A stretch of 64,000 bases of DNA, from positions 186,001 through 250,000 of the forward strand of contig NZ_FNEZ01000002.1 of the NCBI RefSeq assembly GCF_900100375.1. The letters are read 5' to 3'. Source of the DNA: Flavobacterium noncentrifugens (GTDB lineage Bacteria; Bacteroidota; Bacteroidia; Flavobacteriales; Flavobacteriaceae). Positions 18,402 through 26,259 of this stretch are shown here, in pieces. The notes beneath the pieces are model-generated. The model was given only the letters and a program-made list of their open reading frames with translations. It did not search any database and was not told the DNA's origin. Each line of letters begins with the position of its first letter. Within the stretch, counting starts at the first letter, position 1. The position numbers and the translations under genes were made by a program.

Positions 18402-20018
18402 ATGCTGGATTCTATCTCAATAGTTACGACCTCAGGAAGCCAGTCCAGGCCTTGTTTGATAGCGGGTCATAAAGTGGTTATAGACCTGTCTGGATTTGAA
18501 AATCCCGAGATTCAGTCGTTTGACCTGGTTTTTACATTTAAGCATGCCATTTCCGAAATCCGCAACCACGATTACAATTGGCTGCCCGTTACCGGAGAGC
18601 ATGTAGCTTCAGGATTTTCGCCAAAGGTCATACGCCTAAGCAATGGAATTTTTGTACAGCCTAATTTTGCTGGCGGAATATGGGAAATTAAAAAGAAACA
18701 GCCCCGTGTGCTTTTTTGGCGTTTTAATCCCAAAGATGCCGCGCCATTAACTGTATATACCAAGCCGCACAACGATAAGAAACTGGCAAAAGCCAATAGC
18801 AATATTTCTTTTCCAGAAAATCCGGCGTTGCTTTTTTCTGCCAAAAATGCCATTGAGTTTAGCAGATCAGTTTACCCTTTTTCTGCGATCGCGTGCTTTA
18901 CAGACCATTGTGATTTTGATACCCCAGAAAGCCTGCAACTGCAAAGAGAATTTTTCCGCGACTGCGGGGTAAAAGTTACTAAAGGTTTTTTTATGAACCA
19001 TTTTTCAAAAAGAGCCGACAACGCTTCTTTTGAAAATGATGCCGCAGAATTGATTGCCTGGAAAGACGACGGGCATGAACTGGCCTACCATTCTTTATCA
19101 CAATCCATAAAAACAGACGAAGAAAGTTTTGGTGATTTTAGCGGTTTTGTACCGCCGTTTCCCGATATTCCAACATGGATCGACCATGGCTACCAACCTT
19201 ATAATTTTTCGCTATACCAAAGTTCTGTTATGACCGATGCCGTTTATGCAGCCAAGCTTCGGTCTAAAAACATTCATACGTTGTGGAATTATATTGATTC
19301 AGGAACCGCTACGACAGGCGTGATCAATCAGATAAATCCCGATGATTTTACTTTGGGCCGATTTTACGAAGGCATTAAAAAATTAAAATTTTCGGATCGC
19401 GCAGGAATGATGATCAAGAGCATTATGTTCCATTATTATGCAGATGAGCAGCTTGTCACCGGATACAAACGCACGGCTGGGCATTTTAAAAAACTCGCCC
19501 ATCAGAAAAAAATTTCTTCTTTGGTTCCGCTGTTTCAGAATATTATAAAATTGGCTGGGCCGTTATTTAAAATCGCGTTGCATTGGAATGTCCATAAAAA
19601 TAAACCTTTCCGATTGGCAAAATATGCGCCGGTTTTTTTCAGGCATCGCATCGGAGCAGACGATTTTTATGTATTTCAAACACTCGAAATGGTCGATTTC
19701 AGGAAAGCTTTGTGTTCGGATAATATCAATAAACTGATTTTCGAAAACGGGCTTTTTATCGCGCATACCTATTTTTCAGTTCCGATGGCTTATCACACCG
19801 GACGGGTGTTTAGCACGCCTGATACAATCGACGCTGAGGTTTCAAAAAACTTTCATTACCTCGGAACAAAAATCAAAGAGCAAAAAATATGGAATCCTAC
19901 ATTGAATGAACTTGTGCTTTTTTTAAATAATTTTGAAAAGATCCTGCTCGATGTCGACCATGACGGAACAATCATCGTCAAGCAAGCAGCATCACTGACC
20001 TATAGAACAGTAAACTGA
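18402..20018 (+). CDS. Polysaccharide-deacetylase-like (NodB/CE4-type fold) protein, divergent
   Basis: The 538-residue protein has no signal peptide. Its middle resembles the NodB/CE4 fold: the motif-1 region is FTDHCDFD (about 166-173) and the motif-2 region is GHELAYHSLSQ (about 224-234). Compared with the usual GHExxxHTxSH, the last metal-binding His is Gln234, so the metal site is altered. Residues 1-140 form an extra domain I do not recognise. It is the first gene of a three-gene operon with a FemAB-like transferase (one-base overlap, TGATG) and a GNAT-like protein. Deacetylase and FemAB-like genes also pair in some exosortase-type polysaccharide loci. Activity on a surface glycan is inference; it may be inactive or use another chemistry. 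Confidence 0.6.
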   Translation: MLDSISIVTTSGSQSRPCLIAGHKVVIDLSGFENPEIQSFDLVFTFKHAISEIRNHDYNWLPVTGEHVASGFSPKVIRLSNGIFVQPNFAGGIWEIKKKQPRVLFWRFNPKDAAPLTVYTKPHNDKKLAKANSNISFPENPALLFSAKNAIEFSRSVYPFSAIACFTDHCDFDTPESLQLQREFFRDCGVKVTKGFFMNHFSKRADNASFENDAAELIAWKDDGHELAYHSLSQSIKTDEESFGDFSGFVPPFPDIPTWIDHGYQPYNFSLYQSSVMTDAVYAAKLRSKNIHTLWNYIDSGTATTGVINQINPDDFTLGRFYEGIKKLKFSDRAGMMIKSIMFHYYADEQLVTGYKRTAGHFKKLAHQKKISSLVPLFQNIIKLAGPLFKIALHWNVHKNKPFRLAKYAPVFFRHRIGADDFYVFQTLEMVDFRKALCSDNINKLIFENGLFIAHTYFSVPMAYHTGRVFSTPDTIDAEVSKNFHYLGTKIKEQKIWNPTLNELVLFLNNFEKILLDVDHDGTIIVKQAASLTYRTVN

Positions 20019-21097
20019 TGGAAATAATCAATACAAAGGATGCCGAATGGTTAAAAAAGTGGGATGCCTTCATACTTTCCGAGAACCGCGGCAGCCATTT
20101 ATTATTGACCGATTGGGTGAAATCCTTCCGGTCTTATGGTTTTGATTATGAGATGGCAATATTTGTGGAAAACGGAATTATCCGTGGCGGTTTTGCAGCC
20201 ATCATTGCAAAAGTAGCGATGTTCCGGTTTTACATTGTGCCTTACGGGCCAATTGTTACAAAGGATTTCGAATACCTGCTGGATGACATGATCGCTCATG
20301 TAAAAGTCCGCGCGAAAACCTATAAATCCTGTTATTGCCACATTACGCTGCCGCATTCAGACCTATTGAACAGCCATTTGTATCACGACCTTCCGGCGCT
20401 TCCATCTGTCAGCAATGCAAAAGAAGGCCATTTATTCAAGTATGTCTATTCTTCCAATGGATTAAACTGGGTTGGATTGAAGCAATTTGAAGATGAAGAA
20501 TCCCTGCTCAACAATTTCAGGCCTTCCGTGCGCCGCTACATCAGGAGTTCGCTGCGAAAAGAGCTACAGGAAAAATTCCTCACCCAGCATGATGAAGTAA
20601 AACGAGGCTATGATTTGTGCCTTGAAAATGCAAGAAAACACCAGTATTCACTGCGTTCCTGGGAAGCTTTTAAAGAAACATTACTGGCGATGATTCAAGA
20701 CGGAACTGCAAAATTCATCGGTGCGTTTCAGGGAGAAGATTTAAAAGGCGCTGCGCTTGTCATTCGTGCAGGCAACTACAACACCTATATTTTGGGCGGT
20801 ACAAAAAAAGAAAAACCAGATGTCCTGGCCGGCCATTTTTTGCACTGGAAAGCCATAGAAATGTCATTCAGGGAAAATTTAAGCGGCTACAATATTTCGC
20901 TTGGCGGATCAAAAGGCGTCGTAGACCTAAAAAACAGTTATGCAGAAGCACAGCTTTATTTCACCGATTCCAAATACCACTGGGTCTTAAAACCAGCTGT
21001 TTTTAAAGCCTATCTTTTTTTTGAAAAACACTTAAAGCCGCATAAAAAAATCATATCTAAAGTGCTGTCAACTTTAACTAAAAGAAATGATAAGTAA
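20018..21097 (+). CDS. FemAB/peptidoglycan-bridge-like GNAT-fold transferase
   Basis: The 359-residue protein looks like a FemAB-type double GNAT fold. The first half has SENRGSHLLLTDWVKSFRSYG. The second half has LNNFRPSVRRYIRSSLRK (about 168-185), GAFQGEDLKGAALVIRAGNYNTYILGG and the characteristic end GHFLHWKAIEMSFRENLSGYNISLGG. Family members move amino-acyl or acyl groups onto cell-wall or surface molecules. The substrate here is unknown. The start codon overlaps the previous stop by one base, and the next gene overlaps its end by 11 bases, so the three products are probably made together. Cytosolic or membrane-associated; no signal peptide. Confidence 0.72.
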   Translation: MEIINTKDAEWLKKWDAFILSENRGSHLLLTDWVKSFRSYGFDYEMAIFVENGIIRGGFAAIIAKVAMFRFYIVPYGPIVTKDFEYLLDDMIAHVKVRAKTYKSCYCHITLPHSDLLNSHLYHDLPALPSVSNAKEGHLFKYVYSSNGLNWVGLKQFEDEESLLNNFRPSVRRYIRSSLRKELQEKFLTQHDEVKRGYDLCLENARKHQYSLRSWEAFKETLLAMIQDGTAKFIGAFQGEDLKGAALVIRAGNYNTYILGGTKKEKPDVLAGHFLHWKAIEMSFRENLSGYNISLGGSKGVVDLKNSYAEAQLYFTDSKYHWVLKPAVFKAYLFFEKHLKPHKKIISKVLSTLTKRNDK

Positions 21098-21563
21098 AAT
21101 AAAAAAAGCTTTTCGGACGGTCTCGATAGACCTGCTGGTGTACAGCATGACTGCAGATGAAATTATTCCGCTGCCGGAACTGCCATATAAAGTCCTGTCT
21201 GAAGAAGATTCCAAAGGCCGTAGAAAATATTTCATTACTGATAACGGACAAATCATACACAGCAGTTTCCTGTTTCGCAAATTAAACGTACTCAAATTGA
21301 TCAACGAAAAAGGCCCGGCCATTGGCGATTGCGTCACAATTCCCGAATATAAGGGCAAGTCGATCTATCCATTTGTGATCAGGCAGATCGCCGCTGAAAT
21401 CCTTTTAAGTAAACAAAGTAGAAAAGTATTCATACTCGTTCATCCTGAAAATGCAAGTTCGATTAGGGGCATTGAAAAGGCAGGCTTCAGGCTGTTGGCA
21501 AAAATCACGGCGAAAAGGTTCTTCTTATTTTATTATGATGTAAAAATTAAAAAGCAGGCCTGA
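21087..21563 (+). CDS. GNAT-like acetyltransferase, small
   Basis: The 158-residue protein shows a GNAT acetyl-CoA-binding pattern in its second half: IPEYKGKSIYPFVIRQIAAEIL (about 93-114) followed by FILVHPENASSIRGIEKAGFRLL (about 122-144), where NxxSxxxxxKxGF is typical. The N-terminal part is short and divergent. It begins inside the end of the FemAB-like gene (11-base overlap), the third gene of the operon. It may act on the same surface or lipid substrate. A weak A/T-rich hairpin follows near 21568-21595 but is not convincing as a terminator. Confidence 0.62.
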   Translation: MISKIKKAFRTVSIDLLVYSMTADEIIPLPELPYKVLSEEDSKGRRKYFITDNGQIIHSSFLFRKLNVLKLINEKGPAIGDCVTIPEYKGKSIYPFVIRQIAAEILLSKQSRKVFILVHPENASSIRGIEKAGFRLLAKITAKRFFLFYYDVKIKKQA

Positions 21564-21724
21564 GCAAAAAAAAGCCTCCGTAAAGCGTTTTTTTATGAAT
21601 TGCCCTAAAATATCAAGTTCTATTTTTTTATTCAGTAACAAAATTTATAAATACACACTACTTTAAACAACACGGTTATTTAAAAGAATCGCATAAATTA
21701 CACTAAAAATAGCAACACACCACT

Positions 21725-23056
21725 ATGAAAAAAAAACTACTCATTGTCTTTTGCTTCACTTTTTTCGGAATATTTAAAACAACGGCGCAAACAACGGTCA
21801 CCGTTTTCAACGAAATTTTATTCTATGACGGCTATGCTTCGGTTGTAGATTTTCCAACGCCCGATGGTGTCGTAAGGGGCCGAAATGACTTGTATGCAAA
21901 AAGGCTCACGGATGCCCAATTGCAGTCTTTCGGAAATACCATGACGATCAATGTCACCATTAAAGCGTCTTGCGACAATTACGACCGCATTGGAAATGTC
22001 AATCTGTCTTTTTTTCCAAAAGGTGCTCCATATTCGGCATCAAATCCTTCAAAAATTGAATTGGGCCGTTTTATCACGCCATTTATGAATAAAAATATTG
22101 AGCCTACGCAAGTGCCTTATACTTTTTCTGTCGATAATGTAGCGCAGATTTTTAAAGATCCTGCCATCATTGCTAACTATGATATCTGGGCCGAACTGGA
22201 AGTTTTCGGAGTACCGTATGCCGCAAACACACAGGTCACAGGCTGCGCCGGAAGAAACGACGTGTTTTTCGGAACGCTCGAATTTGTTTCAGGATCAGAT
22301 GCCGTAAATGCCGAACACAATTATTTGCTTCCGCTGAATTTTAAAAAAGACCTGAACAATTATACCGAAGGCGCTACTGATGTTATTGGACAAACCGTCC
22401 GCACGATTACTTTTATACTTCCCGAAGCTGTAAATGATGCCAAATTTCACCTGATCACTTCAAATCACGGTGCCAATTCAGGTGGGGAAGAATACCGCAG
22501 GAGGCTTCATTACATTTACCTTGATGGAGCATTAAAACTGACTTACACTCCGGGTGGAATTTCATGCGAACCTTACCGGATGTACAACACCCAAGGCAAC
22601 GGAATCTACGGGCCAAATCCAAGAACCGATGCCAGCTGGGCATCCAACAGCAATTGGTGCCCTGGACAGGTAATTCCCAATCGGGAAATTTTACTTGGAA
22701 ATCTGGCTGCAGGCGAACATACTTTTAAGATTGACGTCCCTCAGGCAAGGTTTATCGGGCAGCAAGGCTATATTCCGGTGTCGCTTTATTTGCAGGGAAC
22801 TTCTACTACCGGTTCGCTGCAAACGGCAAATTATGATACCGTAACTTACAGTATTTATCCAAATCCGGCGTCTGATGTCGTTCATGTTGACAGTTCAGAT
22901 CCGATCGTTTCGATAAAAATCTACAATTTACTCGGGCAGGAAGTGGCCAAAGGAACAAGCGAAACCGTTAATATTTCGCAACTTCAAAAAGGGATTTACA
23001 ACATCAACATCAGTACGATTCAAAAAATATTTACCGAAAAACTCATCAAGAATTAA
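21725..23056 (+). CDS. Secreted PNGase F-like N-glycan amidase with T9SS domain
   Basis: PNGase F cleaves the Asn-GlcNAc bond of N-glycoproteins. The 443-residue protein has a signal peptide (MKKKLLIVFCFTFFGIFKTTAQ). Two PNGase F-like jelly-roll domains follow. ASCDNYDRIGNVNL and IELGRFITPF (about 79-122) match the region holding catalytic Asp60 of the Elizabethkingia enzyme. The segments GGEEYRRRLHYIYLDG and SNWCPGQVIPNRE match its C-terminal half. A T9SS type A domain ends it (YPNPASDVVHVDSSDPI...GIYNINIS). It likely acts outside the cell on host or environmental glycoproteins. It is monocistronic, between the transferase operon and the deiminase-like genes, with a terminator after it. Confidence 0.82.
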   Translation: MKKKLLIVFCFTFFGIFKTTAQTTVTVFNEILFYDGYASVVDFPTPDGVVRGRNDLYAKRLTDAQLQSFGNTMTINVTIKASCDNYDRIGNVNLSFFPKGAPYSASNPSKIELGRFITPFMNKNIEPTQVPYTFSVDNVAQIFKDPAIIANYDIWAELEVFGVPYAANTQVTGCAGRNDVFFGTLEFVSGSDAVNAEHNYLLPLNFKKDLNNYTEGATDVIGQTVRTITFILPEAVNDAKFHLITSNHGANSGGEEYRRRLHYIYLDGALKLTYTPGGISCEPYRMYNTQGNGIYGPNPRTDASWASNSNWCPGQVIPNREILLGNLAAGEHTFKIDVPQARFIGQQGYIPVSLYLQGTSTTGSLQTANYDTVTYSIYPNPASDVVHVDSSDPIVSIKIYNLLGQEVAKGTSETVNISQLQKGIYNINISTIQKIFTEKLIKN

Positions 23057-23076
23057 CTTTAACTTATTAAAATGTA

Positions 23077-23106
23077 AAAGCTTCCCAACTTCAGGAGGCT
23101 TTTTTT
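23077..23106 (+). terminator. Terminator after the PNGase F-like gene
   Basis: AAAGCTTCC / GGAGGCTTT (one wobble pair) with an eight-base loop and a run of T residues. Confidence 0.85.
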
Positions 23107-23113
23107 ATCTTTG
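23106..23113 (+). promoter_or_regulatory. Probable -7 box for the amidinohydrolase gene
   Basis: TATCTTTG fits TAnnTTTG, 18 bases before the ATG at 23132. The mRNA leader would be only about a dozen bases. This also argues against the in-frame TTG at 23111 as a start, since it lies within the box. Confidence 0.65.
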
Positions 23114-23131
23114 CCAGCGAAAACGATTTCT

Positions 23132-24046
23132 ATGCTGAATATAAATGTACAAAATGAGACTTCAAGGCTGCGCGCCGTTGTTCTCGGATCGGCTGTAAAC
23201 AACGGCCCGACGCCAGGTGCCGATGAAGCTTATGACCCAAAATCCCTCGAACACATCCTTGCCGGAACCTATCCGCTAGAATGCGACATGTGCGATGAAA
23301 TGGAAGCTTTCAACACTGTTTTTAAAAAATACGATGTGAAAGTTTTTCGCCCTGAAATGATCGAGAATTACAACCAGATTTTTTCCCGCGACATCGGTTT
23401 TGTCATTGACGATACGTTTGTCAAAGCGAATATTCTGCCCGACAGGGAACGCGAACTCGACGCGATCCAATATGTGATTGACCAGATCAATCCTGAAAAA
23501 GTCGTTCGTCCGCCGGAAGAAGTGCACATTGAAGGCGGCGATGTGATGTTGTGGAACGATTACATCTTTATCGGGACGTACAAAGGCAGTGATTATAAAG
23601 ATTACATCACGGCGCGCACGAACATGCAAGGCGTGCAGTACATCAAAGATTTATTTCCGAATAAAAAAGTAAAGGAATTTGACCTTGTTAAATCAAAAAT
23701 TGAAGCGCGCGACAATGCGTTGCACCTCGATTGCTGCTTTCAGCCGGTTGGAACTGATAAAGGAATCATCTACAAAAGCGGGTTCCGCGAAGAATCCGAT
23801 TATGTATTTTTGCTGGATCTTTTCGGAAAGGAAAACCTGTTCCACATCACGCGAGACGAAATGTACAATATGAATTCGAATGTATTTTCTATTGCGCCCG
23901 ACGTTGTGGTTTCCGAGAAGAATTTCACGCGCTTAAACAGCTGGCTTCGTGAAAAAGGCTTTACGGTAGAGGAAATTCCGTATGCCGAAATTGCAAAGCA
24001 GGAAGGGCTTTTAAGATGTTCGACTTTGCCGTTGATCCGCGATTAA
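23132..24046 (+). CDS. Dimethylarginine dimethylaminohydrolase-like amidinotransferase-family protein
   Basis: The 304-residue protein belongs to the arginine deiminase/amidinotransferase fold (five-blade propeller). Visible catalytic-type residues are the acidic HIEGGDVMLW (about 137-146), the ALHLDCCFQPV His-x-Asp (about 193-203) and the C-terminal nucleophile in LLRCSTLPLIRD (Cys about 297). The family hydrolyses or transfers guanidino groups of arginine derivatives; the exact substrate is not fixed by sequence. Together with the next gene (CtlX) it suggests turnover of arginine-derived compounds. The ATG at 23132 was preferred over an upstream TTG because the promoter box covers the latter. 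Confidence 0.82.
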   Translation: MLNINVQNETSRLRAVVLGSAVNNGPTPGADEAYDPKSLEHILAGTYPLECDMCDEMEAFNTVFKKYDVKVFRPEMIENYNQIFSRDIGFVIDDTFVKANILPDRERELDAIQYVIDQINPEKVVRPPEEVHIEGGDVMLWNDYIFIGTYKGSDYKDYITARTNMQGVQYIKDLFPNKKVKEFDLVKSKIEARDNALHLDCCFQPVGTDKGIIYKSGFREESDYVFLLDLFGKENLFHITRDEMYNMNSNVFSIAPDVVVSEKNFTRLNSWLREKGFTVEEIPYAEIAKQEGLLRCSTLPLIRD

Positions 24047-24111
24047 CTTTGTGGTTTGTCATTTTGCGACGAAATCATTCCATAACTGAGAAATATTATT
24101 AAAAACCGTTG

Positions 24112-24174
24112 TCCGCGTTAAGGATAGAGGCAAGTGCCGCGCACAGCCGATAGCCTGGCCCGCAGGGCAACGCC
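24112..24174. repeat. GC-rich intergenic element
   Basis: About 60 GC-rich bases, from TCCGCGTTAAGGATAGAGGC to GGCCCGCAGGGCAACGCCC, stand out against AT-rich surroundings directly before ctlX. Similar GCGTTAAGGATAGAGG...CGCCC segments are recalled as recurrent intergenic pieces in Flavobacterium genomes. Only one copy is in this window. It lies where the ctlX leader should be and contains inverted pieces (GGCCCGCAGGGC). Confidence 0.5.
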
Positions 24175-24189
24175 CAAAAAAAATAGCAT

Positions 24190-25125
24190 ATGAAACAAAC
24201 GACCAATTCTATATTGATGATCCGCCCGGTGGCGTTTAGAATGAACGAGCAGACTGCCGTAAACAATTATTACCAGAAAGTGCTTGACGGACTTTTGCCT
24301 GCAACCGTAAACGCAAAAGCGCAGCAGGAATTTGATGCTTTTGTAGATAAATTGCGCGCGGTTGGCGTTGATGTTATTGTTGTAAACGATACAGAAAATC
24401 CCGATACGCCGGATTCGATTTTCCCGAACAACTGGATCTCATTCCATGAAAATGCCGATGTGGCTTTGTATCCGATGTTTGCCGAAAACAGAAGGCAGGA
24501 GCGCAGGGAAGAAATTCTCGACCTGCTCGAAGAACAAGGCTTTGAAGTCGAAAATATCATGGATTATACTGAAGCTGAAGATGACGGATTTTTCCTTGAA
24601 GGCACGGGAAGTTTGGTATTAGACCGCGCCAACGGAAAAGCGTATTGTGCGTTATCGCCACGTGCCGATGAAGAATTGTTTATTGAATTTTGCGAGGATT
24701 TTGATTTTGCACCGGTGATTTTTGAAGCATTTCAAACCGTGAATGGCGAACGAAAACTGATTTATCATACGAATGTCATGATGTGTCTTGGAGAAACTTT
24801 TGCGGTAATTTGTGCCGATTGCATCGATGATAAAAAAGAGCGCAAAATGGTGCTTGACAATTTAAAGGAAGACAAAAAGGAAATCATTCTGATCACGGAA
24901 GACCAAGTCAATAATTTTGCTGGAAACATGCTTGAAGTGCGCGGTGCGAATGACAAACGCTATTTGGTGATGAGCGCTGCGGCACGTCAAAGCCTGACTG
25001 CAGACCAGATTTCAAAATTAGAAAAGCATGTAGAAATTTTGAGCTCAAACCTTGACACGATTGAAGCTTGTGGCGGCGGAAGTGCACGTTGCATGATGGC
25101 TGAAATCTTCTTGCCAAAAGCTTAA
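24190..25125 (+). CDS. ctlX: Citrulline utilization hydrolase CtlX (arginine deiminase superfamily)
   Basis: The 311-residue protein matches the CtlX type of the amidinotransferase fold. Its N-terminal MIRPVAFRMNEQTAVNNYYQ (about 10-29) has the family arrangement. The segment PDSIFPNNWISFH (about 74-86) follows. The acidic catalytic region is FLEGTGSLVLDRANGKAYCALSPRAD, visible as LEGTGSLVLDR (about 136-146). The His motif is IYHTNVMMCLG, and the Cys region at the end is ACGGGSARCMMAEIFLP (about 293-309). Name and role (citrulline or arginine-derivative breakdown) come from the family. The stop codon lies inside a large palindrome (25121-25183). Confidence 0.85.
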   Translation: MKQTTNSILMIRPVAFRMNEQTAVNNYYQKVLDGLLPATVNAKAQQEFDAFVDKLRAVGVDVIVVNDTENPDTPDSIFPNNWISFHENADVALYPMFAENRRQERREEILDLLEEQGFEVENIMDYTEAEDDGFFLEGTGSLVLDRANGKAYCALSPRADEELFIEFCEDFDFAPVIFEAFQTVNGERKLIYHTNVMMCLGETFAVICADCIDDKKERKMVLDNLKEDKKEIILITEDQVNNFAGNMLEVRGANDKRYLVMSAAARQSLTADQISKLEKHVEILSSNLDTIEACGGGSARCMMAEIFLPKA

Positions 25126-25183
25126 TGAATCTTAATTCCTTAGTGGTAAAATTTAAACCATTAAGGAATTAAGATTCATTAAG
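25121..25183. repeat. Long palindrome of the ATTAAGG family, copy 1
   Basis: Two 27-base arms, differing at one position, flank a nine-base AT loop. The right arm starts ACCATTAAGGAATTAAGATT. The ctlX stop codon (25123-25125) is inside the left arm, so the mRNA 3' end folds into this hairpin. A related palindrome lies at 34265-34328, and a shortened version at 7145-7163. Such palindromes are a common intergenic repeat type in Flavobacterium (recalled, not searched). Confidence 0.85.
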
Positions 25184-25189
25184 TCAAAT

Positions 25190-25236
25190 AAAAAATCCAA
25201 ATGGGAATTGTTGAGGTTCGCATTTGGATTTTTTAT
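25190..25236. terminator. Bidirectional terminator between ctlX and the DUF6607 gene
   Basis: AAAAAATCCAAATG pairs perfectly with CATTTGGATTTTTT around a 17-base loop. It can serve both convergent genes. Confidence 0.88.
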
Positions 25237-25252
25237 TGGAGAAAACATGTTT

Positions 25253-26152
25253 TTAGTTTTTCACGAAAGTATCAATGATCTTATCGCTTTCTGCTTTTGT
25301 AGCGGTTGGTTTCAAATCGAATAAATAGCTGTAAAGCGGTTTCTTTTCTACTTTGTCGAACAAATCCAAATCTTTGTTCCTTGCAAAAACCGTTGCCCAT
25401 TTGTCACGGACGTTTTTCCACAACGGTGCATTTTCTTTCCAGAATTTTTGTGCAGCAAGACATTTTGAATCGGCTACTTTTTTATACACATCATGGCCTT
25501 TTTCTTTGGCTAAAATGACATCTTTTCCGGTGTCGTCGCGAACGATTTTGATGTTGTCCTGATCGTGGATCCAGCCATCTTTAGTGATCTCATGTACGTT
25601 TGTACGGTTCAATACATTGTAATCTTTTCTGATTGTATGTTCCCTTCTTGGAAGCGGCGCATCGGTGTTATTTTCCCAGTAATGCCTGCCGTCAACGTGA
25701 ACCCAGGTTGCCGAGCCTTCATAACGCGGACTGTCATCTACCTGAAAAACGCGCTGCGTCCATTGTCCTTTGACTTTATTTTTATCCAGTGTAAGGTATT
25801 TCCAGCTGGTGTCTTTGTAAAAATTGTACAATCTCGTGTTCTCAAATTCCCAATCCTGTCTCCAGTGTTTGATGATCATCGTGTCGTTTACGATCAGTAA
25901 ATGCTGCATAACGATTTTACTTGGCTGGTCTTCCACAAGTTCGACCCATTCCAAACCGTAATCGTATTTGGTTTTCGATGGGACGTATTTTTCGTCTTTC
26001 GAATACTGAAACGTTTCAGCAAAATTAAATTCCACTTCATAGCAGCCGCACATTGATTTGATGGCTTTGATGTCTTCTTTTTTCTTCGGGTCCTGGGCGT
26101 TGATGTTTAGCGATAATAGCAAAACCAAAGCTGAAAGTATTCCTGTTTTCAT
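25253..26152 (-). CDS. DUF6607-family exported protein, heme-locus associated
   Basis: The 299-residue protein has a signal peptide (MKTGILSALVLLLSLNINAQ) and no membrane anchor, so it is probably periplasmic or outer-membrane associated. It is rich in aromatic residues (SWKYLTLDKNKVKGQW; RYEGSATWVHVDGRHYW), suggesting a beta-barrel or lipocalin-like fold. I assign it to DUF6607 by overall resemblance; function is not established. It is divergent from the heme-uptake operon and shares its control region with two palindromic sites. DUF6607 genes often neighbour HmuY-type genes. Confidence 0.75.
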   Translation of the reverse strand: MKTGILSALVLLLSLNINAQDPKKKEDIKAIKSMCGCYEVEFNFAETFQYSKDEKYVPSKTKYDYGLEWVELVEDQPSKIVMQHLLIVNDTMIIKHWRQDWEFENTRLYNFYKDTSWKYLTLDKNKVKGQWTQRVFQVDDSPRYEGSATWVHVDGRHYWENNTDAPLPRREHTIRKDYNVLNRTNVHEITKDGWIHDQDNIKIVRDDTGKDVILAKEKGHDVYKKVADSKCLAAQKFWKENAPLWKNVRDKWATVFARNKDLDLFDKVEKKPLYSYLFDLKPTATKAESDKIIDTFVKN

Positions 26153-26177
26153 TGTATATGGTTAAAAATTTCTTTTG

Positions 26178-26185
26178 CAAAAATA
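26178..26185 (-). promoter_or_regulatory. Probable -7 box for the DUF6607 gene
   Basis: Reading leftward the sequence is TATTTTTG, fitting TAnnTTTG, about 26 bases before the ATG at 26152. The 23-bp palindrome at 26193-26215 would cover its -33 region. Confidence 0.6.
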
Positions 26186-26192
26186 GCAGTTT

Positions 26193-26215
26193 TTATTTAG
26201 AACAGTTAAAAATAA
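26193..26215. promoter_or_regulatory. Candidate operator, 23-bp imperfect palindrome, copy 1
   Basis: Arms TTATTTAGAAC and GTTAAAAATAA (two mismatches) flank a central base. The layout matches copy 2 at 26237-26259. It lies between the two divergent -7 boxes and overlaps the expected -33 regions of both, the place of a repressor site. Iron- or heme-responsive control (Fur- or DtxR-like) is inferred from the heme-uptake genes. Confidence 0.62.
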
Positions 26216-26219
26216 TAAA

Positions 26220-26227
26220 TATATTTG
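26220..26227 (+). promoter_or_regulatory. Probable -7 box for the heme-uptake operon
   Basis: TATATTTG fits TAnnTTTG, 32 bases before the ATG at 26260. It lies between the two palindromic sites. Confidence 0.62.
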
Positions 26228-26236
26228 CAAAAAAAA

Positions 26237-26259
26237 TTATCTATACTCAGTCTAAATAA
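26237..26259. promoter_or_regulatory. Candidate operator, 23-bp imperfect palindrome, copy 2
   Basis: Arms TTATCTATACT and AGTCTAAATAA (two mismatches) flank a central C. The centre is 44 bp from that of copy 1. It lies just after the transcription start expected for the rightward promoter and touches the first possible start codon, so a bound repressor would block initiation or elongation. Confidence 0.65.

Noticed and set aside
21568..21595. Possible terminator after the GNAT-like gene
   Set aside because: A and T runs pair, but the GC part is only two or three imperfect pairs; too weak to call.
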